A program made the translations under genes and the position numbers. Shown one piece after another: positions 8,926 to 18,628 of a stretch of 64,000 nucleotides of DNA. Source of the DNA: Bacteroidales bacterium (GTDB lineage: Bacteria > Bacteroidota > Bacteroidia > Bacteroidales > P3); NCBI GenBank assembly GCA_017633985.1, contig JAGBOF010000002.1, forward strand, positions 47,218-111,217, given 5' to 3'. The stretch's first letter is position 1. Every line of letters begins with the position of its first letter. The notes under the pieces are model-generated. The model had not been told where the DNA came from, ran no database searches, and saw only the letters and a list, made by a program, of their open reading frames with translations.

Positions 8926-9942
8926 TTACTCAATCAAATATTTTCTGTTTATTTCATTGCGTAATTCGTCTTCAGTAGGTAAGTATAATTTATATTTTGA
9001 TGCAAATATATGTTGTTCTCCTTCAGACAAAGTGTAACGGATAACAGTATCGCTTTTATCAGAACAAAGCACTATACCTATCGGCGGATTATCGCCTTCG
9101 TTGGTCATTTCTCTTTCGTAATAATGCAGATACATTTGCATTTGCCCCAAATCTTGGTGTGTAAGGTCTCCGAGTTTCAAATCTATAAGCACAAAACATT
9201 TTAAGATATAATTATAGAAAACCAAGTCTATATAAAAGTTCCTTCCGTCAAATGTTATACGTTTTTGTCTTGCAACGAAAGAAAACCCTCTGCCAAGTTC
9301 CAATAAAAAGTTTTGCAGATGAGTTATCAAAGCGTTCTCCAAATCGCTTTCATAATAGTCTGTATTGGGTTTAAGTCCTGCAAATTCCAAAACATAAGGG
9401 TCTTTGACTATATCTTCGGGTGTAAATGATTTATCATCTTTTGCATATAATTCTGCGGAAACATTGTCTTTATTTTGACTTGAGAGCAATCTCTCATAAA
9501 AGAACGTATTTATTTGTCTTTCCAATTGACGTGTGGACCATTGGGACTGGATTGCCTCGTTGATATAAAATTCCCGTGCCTTACTGTCTGCTACTTTCAT
9601 CAGCAACCTGTAATGTGTCCACGTTAATCGGTCACTCACTGCGTGACGATTCGGAAACATTAAATAAAACTGCCGCATATATTTCAAATTGGATGCAGTA
9701 AAACCTTTGCCGAAGTCTTTTGTCAATTGTTTGGAGAGACCTTCTATAAGATGTGAACCGTATTCGGATTTTTCTTCTCCGCCTTGTTTTTCTATAATCA
9801 ATTTGCCGACATTCCAATAAGCATCAATCATTACGGTGTTGACGTTTGTATATATTTTCTTGCGGGCTGCGGATATAACAGTCTTAATCTCTTTATACAG
9901 TTGTGTATTTTCTATATTTGTTACATTTACATCTTCTTGCAT
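8926..9942 (-). CDS. YhcG/DUF1016-type PDDEXK nuclease family protein
   Basis: About 338 residues. The N-terminal two thirds match the DUF1016_N pattern (YWNVGKLI, GSHLIEGLSKQLT, LTWTHYRLLM, REFYINEA, WSTRQLERQI). The C-terminal third is a PDDEXK nuclease-like fold with YIDLVFYN and the VLIDLK strand, giving the expected Asp and D-x-K residues. A longer reading from TTG at 9970-9972 is rejected because that TTG lies inside the -7 box TACTTTTG; the ATG at 9940-9942 fits better. Family members occur near restriction and mobile genes and are suspected DNA-acting enzymes, but no role is firmly set. A diverged relative is at 37071-38150 and a fragment of one at 36025-36164. Confidence 0.85.
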   Translation of the reverse strand: MQEDVNVTNIENTQLYKEIKTVISAARKKIYTNVNTVMIDAYWNVGKLIIEKQGGEEKSEYGSHLIEGLSKQLTKDFGKGFTASNLKYMRQFYLMFPNRHAVSDRLTWTHYRLLMKVADSKAREFYINEAIQSQWSTRQLERQINTFFYERLLSSQNKDNVSAELYAKDDKSFTPEDIVKDPYVLEFAGLKPNTDYYESDLENALITHLQNFLLELGRGFSFVARQKRITFDGRNFYIDLVFYNYILKCFVLIDLKLGDLTHQDLGQMQMYLHYYEREMTNEGDNPPIGIVLCSDKSDTVIRYTLSEGEQHIFASKYKLYLPTEDELRNEINRKYLIE

Positions 9943-10021
9943 AAGACAGCAGTTATCATTAATTCTTTGCAAAAGTAATAATTTTTCCGCTATTAAAGGC
10001 TTTGCTCTGGGGAATAAAACT

Positions 10022-10048
10022 AAAAAAGACGGTTATAAAACCGTCTTT
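10022..10048 (-). terminator. Terminator of the iorAB operon
   Basis: AAAGACGGTT at 10025-10034 pairs perfectly with AACCGTCTTT at 10039-10048 around a four-base loop. On the minus strand the stem is followed by T residues, so it terminates transcription arriving from iorB. Confidence 0.8.
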
Positions 10049-10136
10049 CATTATTTATGTTATATGTCTTGATGCTGTATTTACATTTTGTGCACCATAT
10101 ACTATATATTATATAATGTACAGCCCGCCGCACATA

Positions 10137-10715
10137 TTACATATCAGCTATCTCTCTGCCTGCGCGAAGGGCTTTGATGTTAGCCTCAACTATTTCTTCA
10201 CCCTTTCTTGCAAAGTTAGCGCGCACTGCATCTTCCAATTTCTCAATGTCAATCTTTAGATATTTGCTTGCAGCACCCAAAACAACCATATTAACTCCTT
10301 TAGGATTCTTTACCTCTTTTGCAACCGAAGTAAAATCGTGGAAGATATGATTAGGAATTTTGTTAATCTCCTTTTCGATGTCCGCCATATCCGGATAATT
10401 AGGGATATTTACGAAAGGATTGGAGTCAGTTATAATCCAACCTGTTTTTTTGTTCAAGAAATTAACGTAACGAAGCGCTTCCATAGGTTCAACCGACAAA
10501 ATAAGGTCGCATTGTCCTTCTGGAATCAAATCAGATGATATAGGCTCGTCGCTTAAACGCAAATGTGACTGAACGTCTCCGCCTCTTTGGCTCATACCGT
10601 GAGTTTCCGCTTGCTTCATGTACATTCCCATTTCAAGGGCTGCTTTGGATATGATGGCAGCACTTGATAATGCTCCCATACCGCCTACTCCGCACAATAT
10701 TATATCTATTTTCAT
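10137..10715 (-). CDS. iorB: Indolepyruvate:ferredoxin oxidoreductase, beta subunit
   Basis: A 192-residue protein of the pyruvate/ketoisovalerate ferredoxin oxidoreductase gamma-domain family, opening with GVGGMGALSSAAIISKAALE. IorAB oxidatively decarboxylates indolepyruvate and other aryl pyruvates from aromatic amino acid transamination to aryl-acetyl-CoA, reducing ferredoxin in the cytoplasm; it can also work in the reverse direction. The gene follows iorA by 13 bp, and its start has a strong Shine-Dalgarno match (AAGGAGG) in that gap, which is stronger than usual in Bacteroidota. A terminator follows. Length is normal for the subunit. Confidence 0.9.
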   Translation of the reverse strand: MKIDIILCGVGGMGALSSAAIISKAALEMGMYMKQAETHGMSQRGGDVQSHLRLSDEPISSDLIPEGQCDLILSVEPMEALRYVNFLNKKTGWIITDSNPFVNIPNYPDMADIEKEINKIPNHIFHDFTSVAKEVKNPKGVNMVVLGAASKYLKIDIEKLEDAVRANFARKGEEIVEANIKALRAGREIADM

Positions 10716-10728
10716 TTCTTTATCCTCC

Positions 10729-12330
10729 TTATTTCTTTAACATTTTACGTTTTTTGTTAGCCCAAACGATACAATCCCTTCTCGGAATGATAACGCTGAC
10801 ACCCTTATATGCTATCTCCTCTTTCATAATCTTCACGTTCTCTTCGTGATTCTTTGCCAAAGGAGAAAGAACTCTGATATGGGCAGGATCAACGCCTATT
10901 CCCGTACAGATACTCTCTATTCTGCCAGTTGCAGATGATTTCTGGGAGCCCGTCATTGCCGTGATATCGTTGTCAAGTATGATAACCGTTACAGGAATGT
11001 TGTCTACGCAGCAGTCAAGCAGTCCCGTCATACCGCTGTGTGTGAAAGTACTATCTCCTATTACGGCAACGGTAGGTTTCAAATCGGCTTCAGCTGCACC
11101 TTTTGCCATAGTGATGGAAGCACCCATGTCAACAGTAGAATAAATTGCGTTGAACGGAGGCAAAGCACCCAATGTATAACAACCTATATCGGAAAATACT
11201 CTTGAATCTCCGAATTCTTTCATTGCTTCATTCAATGCAAGGTAAGAATCTCTGTGAGGACAACCGTCGCATAGCTTCGGAGGACGCGGAGCAACGATTT
11301 GCGGAATTTCAAATCCGCCTTCTACCTCAATACCTACGGCTTTGGCTACGCTGTTAGGCGATAATTCGCCGTCTCTTTGGATTGTTCCGTCCAAACGGCC
11401 GTGAATAGGTTTATTATTCTTCAATAATCCTTTGATTAATCTCTCATAAATAGGCTGTCCTTCCTCAACTACCAACAATTCGTCGCTTTCATCGTAAAGT
11501 TTTTGAAGAAGATTTTCAGGCATAGGGTATTGCGAAACTTTCAATACGCTGTAAGGACATTTGCCGCCTTTGAAATTTTCCATCAAATAGTTGTATCCCA
11601 AACCGCATGCTACAATACCTAATTTTTTGTTCTCACCTTCTACAAGTGTATTGAAGCCTTTAGTCTCGCTTTCACGCATCAAATCCTCTTGTTTTGCTAT
11701 AAGATTTTTGTAATGACGCTTTGCATTGACAGGAAGCAATATATACTGACGTTTATCTGCAGGAAGTGTCAAATTGTTCTGCGGTTTTACAGCTTCTCTG
11801 CGCACAACGCCTGCACGGGAATGTGCCAAACGGGTAGTAACGCGTATCATTACAGGCGTATGGTACTTCTCTGATATTTCAAATGCGTAATGTACCATAT
11901 CGTAAGCCTCTTGCTGATTGGAAGGTTCCAAACAAGGAATCATTGCAAAGTCTGCATACTGACGTGAATCCTGTTCGTCCTGTGAGGAGTGCATGCTTGG
12001 GTCGTCCGCAGCGATGTATACCAAACCACCGTTAGCACCTGTGATAGCCGAGTTCATAAAAGGATCGGCTGCAACGTTCATTCCTACGTGTTTGCAGCAG
12101 AACATGGCGCGTTTTCCTGCGTATGACATACCTATTGCGGCTTCCATAGCCGTCTTTTCGTTACAAGCCCAATTAGAACGGATGCCTAATTCCTTTGCTT
12201 GCTTTGAATCCTGTATATATTCCGTTATTTCTGTGGACGGAGTGCCCGGATAAGCAAACACACCCGATAATCCCGCATCAATAGCGGCTTGAGCGATAGC
12301 CTCATCGCCCAATAAAAGTAATTTATCCAT
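10729..12330 (-). CDS. iorA: Indolepyruvate:ferredoxin oxidoreductase, alpha subunit
   Basis: A 533-residue thiamine diphosphate enzyme, partner of IorB just downstream. The N-terminal pyrimidine-binding domain shows GVFAYPGTPSTEIT at about 23-36 and SYAGKRAMFCCKHVGMNVAAD further on. The C-terminal diphosphate-binding domain has CDGCPHRDS, a GDSTFTHSG motif and DNDITAMTG, which match the Mg-ThDP signature GDG/S...N. Archaeal IorA usually adds a C-terminal ferredoxin domain with two CxxCxxC motifs; this protein ends after the ThDP domain with a basic tail and shows none. Whether that is normal for the bacterial lineage I cannot confirm here. It is preceded by a clear promoter. Confidence 0.9.
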   Translation of the reverse strand: MDKLLLLGDEAIAQAAIDAGLSGVFAYPGTPSTEITEYIQDSKQAKELGIRSNWACNEKTAMEAAIGMSYAGKRAMFCCKHVGMNVAADPFMNSAITGANGGLVYIAADDPSMHSSQDEQDSRQYADFAMIPCLEPSNQQEAYDMVHYAFEISEKYHTPVMIRVTTRLAHSRAGVVRREAVKPQNNLTLPADKRQYILLPVNAKRHYKNLIAKQEDLMRESETKGFNTLVEGENKKLGIVACGLGYNYLMENFKGGKCPYSVLKVSQYPMPENLLQKLYDESDELLVVEEGQPIYERLIKGLLKNNKPIHGRLDGTIQRDGELSPNSVAKAVGIEVEGGFEIPQIVAPRPPKLCDGCPHRDSYLALNEAMKEFGDSRVFSDIGCYTLGALPPFNAIYSTVDMGASITMAKGAAEADLKPTVAVIGDSTFTHSGMTGLLDCCVDNIPVTVIILDNDITAMTGSQKSSATGRIESICTGIGVDPAHIRVLSPLAKNHEENVKIMKEEIAYKGVSVIIPRRDCIVWANKKRKMLKK

Positions 12331-12387
12331 AATATTTCTTATTTATTTTAAACAATTGTTCCTCTTTAATATCTAAAAAATACGTTG

Positions 12388-12419
12388 CAAAGGTACAAAC
12401 ATTTTTTGAAACCTACAAA
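12388..12419 (-). promoter_or_regulatory. Promoter of iorAB
   Basis: On the minus strand, TTTG, 20 bp, TACCTTTG. It lies about 58 bp upstream of the iorA ATG. Confidence 0.7.
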
Positions 12420-12530
12420 TAAATTTTGATTTTAGCGGTTTTATTCCCTCGTCAATATTGTTAAAAATCAAAATTTGCCTTAAAATCCGTGCCTTTTCGC
12501 ATTTTAACAATGCCCTACGGCGTTTAGTCT

Positions 12531-12640
12531 CCGCCCCGTGGCGTTTTATTTTCAAAAAAAGGGTTTTTTCGGGGTAAAAAAACAGTTTTTTTGACTCAAA
12601 AAAACCCTTTTTTTCGGATTATTATGCGACGGGGCGGCGG
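12531..12640. repeat. Family A inverted-repeat element with A-tract core, copy 2
   Basis: CCGCCCCGT at 12531-12539 is matched by ACGGGGCGG at 12629-12637. The core has three A7-NNN-T6/7 modules with a 22 bp period, in a different module order from copies 1 and 3. It lies in the 416 bp gap between divergent iorA and the barrel receptor gene; nothing else is recognised in the rest of that gap apart from the iorA promoter. Confidence 0.8.
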
Positions 12641-12746
12641 TAAAAGTCCTTAAGGCGGCAATCAAAAGGTAAAGGGCAACGGAAAAACGCCTGTTTAAAC
12701 TTTTAAAGCGTTTATTTGTCTAATAATTATCACATTTTAATATCTC

Positions 12747-15260
12747 ATGAAGAAATTTTGTTTATTTTTATTAACACTTACGCTTACCGTTTTGACATTC
12801 GGTCAGCGTGTAAACATCAAAGGTTCGGTTACAGACGCCCAAAGCGGCGATAAACTCGCATTCGCCAACTGCATTTTGCAATACAAAACGGATACGGTGG
12901 GTATCTTCAAAGGCGAAGCGACGGATATGCAGGGCAATTTCATATTCAAAAAAATTAAGAAAAGGGATTTGATTTTTAAAATATCATACGTAGGCTACAA
13001 ACCATACAGACGCGAAATTCCCGCATCGCTTTTCGACGGCGACAAGGACATTGATTTGGGCGAAATAAAGCTTGAAGTGCTTGACAACCTTGAAGAAGTC
13101 AAGATTGTGGCACAAAAAAAGCGTATAGAGATTGACGACGACAAGATGATGGTCAATATAGACGATCAGATGGCGGGAAGTGTGGACAATGCGTTTGATT
13201 TGTTGCGTTTGGTGCCCGGTGTGATGATTGATGCCGAGGAAGAAATAACCCTTAATGGGCAAAGCGGCGTCCAGTTCCAGTATAACGGCAGGGAAATGAA
13301 GATGGATTGGGACGGAATAAAGGACATGTTAAAGAGTATGACGCCCGATATGATTGATCAGTATGAGGTATTGAAAAATCCGGGAGTGCGTTACGATGCC
13401 GAAGGCACTGCGGGCATTATTAACATAAAAATGAAAAAGGAACAACATTACGGTATCAACGGTTCGGTATCTTTGGGCGGCGGATACAGGGACAGCTACA
13501 CTTATTCGTTTGATCCTTCGGCCCGATTGAACTTTGTAAATGACAAATGGATAATCTCGGGCGGTTATGGGTATCGTGCAAATTGGAGAGGGCAGAAATA
13601 CGGCGTGGATACTTCGCAACGTTACTCGTGGATGGGTTCCGATACCATTCTTTTCCGAACTATAAGCGGTGAGAACAAGAATTCTTCGGGCAGACACCAC
13701 TTGGATTTTTCCGCTTCGTATTCTTTGGACACTACCTCAACTTTAAGTTTCCAGACCAACTATTCATGGAACAAAAATCCGATGAACGAAGTTACCAATC
13801 CTACATTTATATCCCATAATCCTTATTTCTTCGCACCCGATTCGATGTACGAAAGCATCACGGGGACTGAAAGGGACGGTAACAGATTGATGTTCGGCAT
13901 CGGTTACGTAAAAAAACTTGACAATATGGACAGCAAAATCTCTACGGACTTGGATTTTTCGCTTAATAACAACAATTCATCATCTTTAAACGAAGTTAAT
14001 TATTACAGTCCCGCCGTTAAAGCGGAAGAAAACAAATACCGTTATCAGGGATATACGAGGGAAACTAAAAATTCAGGCAAGAACTTATCGTGGCGTGCCG
14101 ATTATTTCAAACCTTTTAACAGACAGGTGCGTTTTGAAGCAGGTATAAAAACCAATTTCTCCTATTCCGACAGGGATTACGACGCTCTGCAGCTTTCAGA
14201 CGGGCAATACGTCAACAATCCTGACGAAACAAACGAATTTAAATACTTTGAAAACATCAATTCCCTGTATGCGTCCCTTACGGGTAAGTTCTACCAAAGG
14301 AAACTTTCGTTACGTGCAGGTTTAAGAGCGGAACAAACCAATACAAAAGGTGAACAAACCGTAGGCGACACAACCAATACGCGCCATTACTTCAATATCT
14401 TCCCTAATTTGCGTGCAGGTTACAAATTTTCTGATGATAATGAAATCAGTTTAAACTATTCTTACCGTACAAGGCGGCCTTGGTCGGAGAGTTTAAATCC
14501 TTTTATCCGCAAGGAAAGTGATTATTCTTACTCTACGGGCAATCCTTATCTTGAGCCTCAGTTCTCGCATAACGTTTCTTTGTCACATTCTTGGAAATAT
14601 ATGCTGTTTACAACCGTTTCCTACACTTATAACAAGGATGAAATCAACTGGCTGCGCGAACCGATAGACAACAGTTATAATTTTGTGCATAACACGTGGG
14701 CTTTGATAAACAGACCTGTTAATTTCGGAAGTTCTCAAAACGTTAATGCACACGTATCATTTAACAAATCAATAACACGCAATTGGACCGCCAATGCGGA
14801 ATTGGGCGCAACATACAAAACAATTAATTCTTCAACCACGCAAGAAGAAATTGACAGAGACATCTGGGGATGGAACTTCCGTTTGAATACTTTTGTCAAT
14901 CTTCCTGACAAATGGAGACTGTCGGCATTTTATTCATATAATTCATCTACTTATTGGGGTGTTGATAAACATAACGCAATGCAGTGGTTCAATGCTTCGG
15001 CAGGCAAAACCTTTATGGAAGATAAGTTATCGGTTAATCTGTCAGTCAATTGGTCTATGGGGCAAAAGGGTTACAGCGAAAGCATATACATGAATACAAT
15101 CTCCAAATCATGGCGTCATGCCGACAGACCTAATTTCCGTATAAATATACGCTATAAATTCGGAAAATTCTACCGTAACAAACAAGTACAAAAACAACAA
15201 TTGGAAAACTTTGACGAACGTGCGGGAGAACAGACAGACTATTCATCCCAATCGGAATAA
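12747..15260 (+). CDS. Outer-membrane beta-barrel receptor with carboxypeptidase-like regulatory domain
   Basis: An 837-residue protein with signal peptide MKKFCLFLLTLTLTVLTFGQ. Residues about 22-110 form a carboxypeptidase-regulatory-like domain (KGSVTDAQSGDKLAFANC), followed by a plug-like region (FDLLRLVPGVMID, YEVLKNPGVRYDAEGTAGII) and a C-terminal barrel of about 600 residues rich in alternating aromatic strands. It matches the outer membrane beta-barrel family related to TonB-dependent receptors; the classical SusC TonB box is not evident, and no SusD neighbour is present, so a substrate cannot be named. The C-terminus is a polar tail (residues about 810-837) after the last strand, which is unusual for a barrel end. 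It is monocistronic and closed by a terminator. Confidence 0.85.
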   Translation: MKKFCLFLLTLTLTVLTFGQRVNIKGSVTDAQSGDKLAFANCILQYKTDTVGIFKGEATDMQGNFIFKKIKKRDLIFKISYVGYKPYRREIPASLFDGDKDIDLGEIKLEVLDNLEEVKIVAQKKRIEIDDDKMMVNIDDQMAGSVDNAFDLLRLVPGVMIDAEEEITLNGQSGVQFQYNGREMKMDWDGIKDMLKSMTPDMIDQYEVLKNPGVRYDAEGTAGIINIKMKKEQHYGINGSVSLGGGYRDSYTYSFDPSARLNFVNDKWIISGGYGYRANWRGQKYGVDTSQRYSWMGSDTILFRTISGENKNSSGRHHLDFSASYSLDTTSTLSFQTNYSWNKNPMNEVTNPTFISHNPYFFAPDSMYESITGTERDGNRLMFGIGYVKKLDNMDSKISTDLDFSLNNNNSSSLNEVNYYSPAVKAEENKYRYQGYTRETKNSGKNLSWRADYFKPFNRQVRFEAGIKTNFSYSDRDYDALQLSDGQYVNNPDETNEFKYFENINSLYASLTGKFYQRKLSLRAGLRAEQTNTKGEQTVGDTTNTRHYFNIFPNLRAGYKFSDDNEISLNYSYRTRRPWSESLNPFIRKESDYSYSTGNPYLEPQFSHNVSLSHSWKYMLFTTVSYTYNKDEINWLREPIDNSYNFVHNTWALINRPVNFGSSQNVNAHVSFNKSITRNWTANAELGATYKTINSSTTQEEIDRDIWGWNFRLNTFVNLPDKWRLSAFYSYNSSTYWGVDKHNAMQWFNASAGKTFMEDKLSVNLSVNWSMGQKGYSESIYMNTISKSWRHADRPNFRINIRYKFGKFYRNKQVQKQQLENFDERAGEQTDYSSQSE

Positions 15261-15283
15261 CATTCAAATAACAAATAAATAAT

Positions 15284-15319
15284 AAGACACCGTTGCTATA
15301 CAAATAACAACGGTGTCTT
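15284..15319. terminator. Bidirectional terminator between convergent genes
   Basis: AAGACACCGTTG at 15284-15295 pairs perfectly with CAACGGTGTCTT at 15308-15319. It lies between the stop of the barrel receptor and the stop of the DEAD-box helicase and can serve both. Confidence 0.8.
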
Positions 15320-15348
15320 TGCTTTCAAATCTTTGTCAGGTGTCTTGA

Positions 15349-17106
15349 TTATGATTTCTTTTGCTTTAACGGCTTACGCGATTGGGTATCTGGATTGAAA
15401 TAATCCACAAATATTTCTCTGCCGCGTATTCTTCTGCCGTTTAATGCATCGATAACATCATCCGCTCCGTCTGCTGACACCTCTATATATGTATATTCAT
15501 TATTTATATCAATCTTACCTATTTCTATACGCCTGAAAGGTGTGTATTCGTTAATCATTCCTATCAATCTTTGCGGAACAATCTTATCTTTATAACCTAC
15601 CGATACGCTCAAGGTCGCAAAATGTTCTTTGCCGTTATATTTCCTGCGTGTTTGTTTGCTTTTAAGTTTTGTTCTTTGCTTGTTTTCCCGTCGTTGTTTC
15701 TCTTTTTCCACCGCTTCGTCAATATTTAAATCAGGCGCATCCTTATAATATTTCAACAGTTCTTCAAATTCCAAAGATACAAAGTGTTTGATAAGATCTT
15801 CCCTGCTTAACCAAGAAAGTTTTTTCGTGATTTCAGGAATAAAAGCATCTATTTCATCGTTGGAAGTATCCACGTTTTCCACGCGGTTAATCAAATTAAA
15901 CAACTGTTTCTTGCAAACATCCTTCGATGTAGGTATTTTAGCTTGTTGAAAAGATTTCTTAAGAATATTTTCCAATGCCTTAATTCTTTTTTTCTGCTTT
16001 AGATTTATAATAGCAATGGAAATACCTTGTTTATCAGCCCTGCCTGTTCTTCCGCTGCGGTGAACGTATTGTTCCAATTCGTCGGGAAGTTCATAATTGA
16101 TTACATGGGTAAGATTATTTACATCCAAACCTCTTGCAGCCACGTCAGTAGCCACCAAAAGCTGTATATTACGCAAACGGAAACGGCTCATAACATGATC
16201 TCTTTGGGCTTGCGACAAATCACCGTGCAGACTGTCGGCATTGTATCCGTCTTTGATAAGCATATCCGCCACTTCCTGCGTCTGAACTTTGGTACGGCAA
16301 AAAACAATGGCATAAATATCGGGATAATAATCGGCAATACGTTTCAATGCCAAGTATCTGTCTTTTTGATGCACCAAATAATAGAAATGTTTTACGTTTT
16401 CAGAGCCTTGATTCCTCTGCCCTATCTGTATTTTGACAGGATTATCGATATAATTCTCGGCAATCTGTTCCACTTCCTTGGGCATGGTGGCCGAAAACAT
16501 GTAAATATTTTTCTCTTTCGGCGTACGGACGAAAATATTATCCAAATCCTCTTTAAAACCCATGTTAAGCATCTCGTCAGCCTCGTCAAGGACAAGATAT
16601 TTAACGTCGTTAAGTTTTATCTTCTTCCTGTCAAGCAAATCTATCAATCTGCCGGGAGTTGCGGCAATTATATCCGCACCTTGTTTCAAATCCTTTATCT
16701 GCTGTTCTATGGAAGCACCTCCGTAAACAGAAACTATTTTAAGCTGTGGTAAATATTTAGCGAATTTTTTGCAATCGTTGGCAATCTGAATACACAATTC
16801 ACGGGTCGGACAAATAATCAAAGCCGATGTCTTATGCAACAGTGGCGATGCATTATGCCGAATGTCTTTTCTTTCTTTGCTTTTATCCGATGAATCTTCC
16901 GCATCACATATTATATTATTAATGATAGGCAGACCGAATGCGGCAGTTTTACCCGTTCCTGTCTGCGCCAAAGCCACCAAATTCGTATCACTGTCAAGTA
17001 TATGCGGTATTGCCTGCTGTTGTACAGGCATACAATTTACAAAACCCAAATCCTGCACGGCTTGTAATATATTTGCATGCAGTCCTAACTCCTCAAATGT
17101 CATCAA
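15349..17106 (-). CDS. deaD: DEAD-box ATP-dependent RNA helicase with DbpA-type RNA-binding domain
   Basis: A 585-residue cytoplasmic helicase. It shows the Q motif near residue 29, motif I AQTGTGKT at 47-54, Ia PTRELC at about 100-105, motif II DEAD, motif III SAT and motif VI HRSGRTGRADKQG. An extra polar insert lies at about 68-95 between motifs I and Ia. The last 80 residues before the tail are a DbpA-like RNA-recognition domain (RLIGMINEY, YTYIEVSADGADDVID), as in DeaD/CsdA proteins that remodel structured rRNA and mRNA. Two adjacent Met codons open the gene. It stands alone, with the TPR protein gene upstream on the same strand. Confidence 0.93.
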   Translation of the reverse strand: MMTFEELGLHANILQAVQDLGFVNCMPVQQQAIPHILDSDTNLVALAQTGTGKTAAFGLPIINNIICDAEDSSDKSKERKDIRHNASPLLHKTSALIICPTRELCIQIANDCKKFAKYLPQLKIVSVYGGASIEQQIKDLKQGADIIAATPGRLIDLLDRKKIKLNDVKYLVLDEADEMLNMGFKEDLDNIFVRTPKEKNIYMFSATMPKEVEQIAENYIDNPVKIQIGQRNQGSENVKHFYYLVHQKDRYLALKRIADYYPDIYAIVFCRTKVQTQEVADMLIKDGYNADSLHGDLSQAQRDHVMSRFRLRNIQLLVATDVAARGLDVNNLTHVINYELPDELEQYVHRSGRTGRADKQGISIAIINLKQKKRIKALENILKKSFQQAKIPTSKDVCKKQLFNLINRVENVDTSNDEIDAFIPEITKKLSWLSREDLIKHFVSLEFEELLKYYKDAPDLNIDEAVEKEKQRRENKQRTKLKSKQTRRKYNGKEHFATLSVSVGYKDKIVPQRLIGMINEYTPFRRIEIGKIDINNEYTYIEVSADGADDVIDALNGRRIRGREIFVDYFNPDTQSRKPLKQKKS

Positions 17107-17194
17107 TATCTCTTATTTATAAATTTGCACAAGGATTGTGCATCAATGTTTCGCCGTTAAATCAGCAAAAATACTTATTTCCTTTGCTTATTAT

Positions 17195-18013
17195 CTATAA
17201 TTCTTTTAATAAAATATTAGCTTGCGCAGCCGCATCCTTACCGCAATTCTTTATTATATTTTCATAATAAAGTTTAGCCTTCTCTTTATTACCTTGTTTG
17301 GTGTATATATTTGCTATATTTAACAGAATAACGGCGTCTTTAGGGGATAATTTCTCCGCTTGTAAGAATATTTCCAAAGCTTTATCATATTCATTAACCA
17401 TAAAATAAGTTGCCGCCATATTATTCATCGCCTCTATATTATCAGGATAATATTTCAGAACCGTTTCAGATATTTTCCGTATCCTTATAACATTCAAAGA
17501 ATCTTCCATTGCGAAAATTTCTTCGTCTATTTCGTTAAATAAATCCGCTTGATATTGTTGTACAATATTTAAAAAGAAATCTTTGTCTGCCGTTTGGTCA
17601 GGATATATCCACTTATTGTCAATCACATAAGCATAATCTATACTGCGTATAATCCTGTCCGCAAAATCATTCCACAAACCGAATCTGTACAATGCCGAAA
17701 TCTCTCCGCAACGCATGTCCAAACGTGAAGGATATTCCTTTATACCTTTTTCTATCACATCCAAAGCCAATCCCAACGTGTTTACATCCAAATGCCGCAT
17801 GTCTCCGTCCATACATTTGACTAAATTGTAATTAAACGATGCTATGTAATAATCAGCACTTTTTTCTTGGGCAGATTCCCACAAAGCGAGGATTTCCTTT
17901 TGTCTTACCGTATCACCGTCTCTTAATGCCTTGGTAAATTCCCAAGCCGGATTCTGCGAATAACAAGTTATAATACCTATACAACCTAATATTAATGCAA
18001 ATGTCTTTTTCAT
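17195..18013 (-). CDS. Periplasmic tetratricopeptide repeat protein
   Basis: A 272-residue protein with a signal peptide (MKKTFALILGCIGIITCYSQ). The C-terminal half has TPR signatures, for example AMNNMAATYFMVNEYDKALE and LLNIANIYTKQGNKEKAKLYYEN, with conserved spacing of small and aromatic residues. The N-terminal half is helical without a recognised domain. TPR proteins act as protein-binding scaffolds; a partner cannot be told from context. No frameshift is seen. Confidence 0.8.
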   Translation of the reverse strand: MKKTFALILGCIGIITCYSQNPAWEFTKALRDGDTVRQKEILALWESAQEKSADYYIASFNYNLVKCMDGDMRHLDVNTLGLALDVIEKGIKEYPSRLDMRCGEISALYRFGLWNDFADRIIRSIDYAYVIDNKWIYPDQTADKDFFLNIVQQYQADLFNEIDEEIFAMEDSLNVIRIRKISETVLKYYPDNIEAMNNMAATYFMVNEYDKALEIFLQAEKLSPKDAVILLNIANIYTKQGNKEKAKLYYENIIKNCGKDAAAQANILLKEL

Positions 18014-18085
18014 TACTGCTATTTATTTTTATTTATCTGTAACAACGTCATGCAAAATTATGAAAAATCCTTCTAATTAATTACT

Positions 18086-18628
18086 TTAGTATATTAAATT
18101 TTCATTTTTCTGCAATTTCTTAATATCCTCCGTTATCTTTGCCGCATCCGGATTGAATGCATCTGCTACAATATCCGCTTTAAGATAAAACTGCTCCCTT
18201 TGTGCCAATGTTTCTGTGATATATTGTTTTATTTCGTCTTCCTGTTTACCTTCCAAAAGCGGACGTTTTACTTTACTTTTCGCATGCCTTGACATTATCT
18301 GCCCTACATTCATCTGCAGATAAACCGACAGCGACATATTGTTTATATATTCCATATTGCCGTAAAAACAAGGCGTCCCGCCTCCGGTTGCTATAACCAC
18401 ATTATCTTTAAGCAATAATTCTTTAAGCATTTCATGTTCTGCTTTGCGGAACACATCTTCCCTGAAATTTTTGAAAAACGACAAAACCGTATAACGGAAC
18501 TTATTCTCTATTTCCTTATCAGTATCAAAAAATTCATATCCGAGCTTTGCGGCAATATGTCTGCCCAATGTACTCTTGCCTGAATACATATAACCTACAA
18601 GAACTATACGTTTAAACCTATCTTGCAT
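18086..18628 (-). CDS. aroK: Shikimate kinase
   Basis: About 180 residues. The enzyme phosphorylates shikimate to shikimate 3-phosphate with ATP in the chorismate pathway. Visible are the P-loop GYMYSGKST, the DTDKEIE shikimate-binding Asp motif, GGGTP for substrate phosphate contacts, and a lid Arg in KRPLL. I chose the ATG at 18626-18628, which overlaps the tsaD end by 11 bp and places the P-loop at the usual distance from the N-terminus; the upstream reading adds eight residues inside tsaD. The overlap indicates translational coupling with tsaD. Confidence 0.92.
   Translation of the reverse strand: MQDRFKRIVLVGYMYSGKSTLGRHIAAKLGYEFFDTDKEIENKFRYTVLSFFKNFREDVFRKAEHEMLKELLLKDNVVIATGGGTPCFYGNMEYINNMSLSVYLQMNVGQIMSRHAKSKVKRPLLEGKQEDEIKQYITETLAQREQFYLKADIVADAFNPDAAKITEDIKKLQKNENLIY

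Noticed and set aside
9970..9972. TTG start for the YhcG-type gene at 8926
   Set aside because: The codon is part of the -7 box TACTTTTG; ATG at 9940-9942 is used.
16027..16752. 241-residue plus-strand open frame opposite the DEAD-box helicase
   Set aside because: Antisense shadow of a clearly conserved gene; no start signals.
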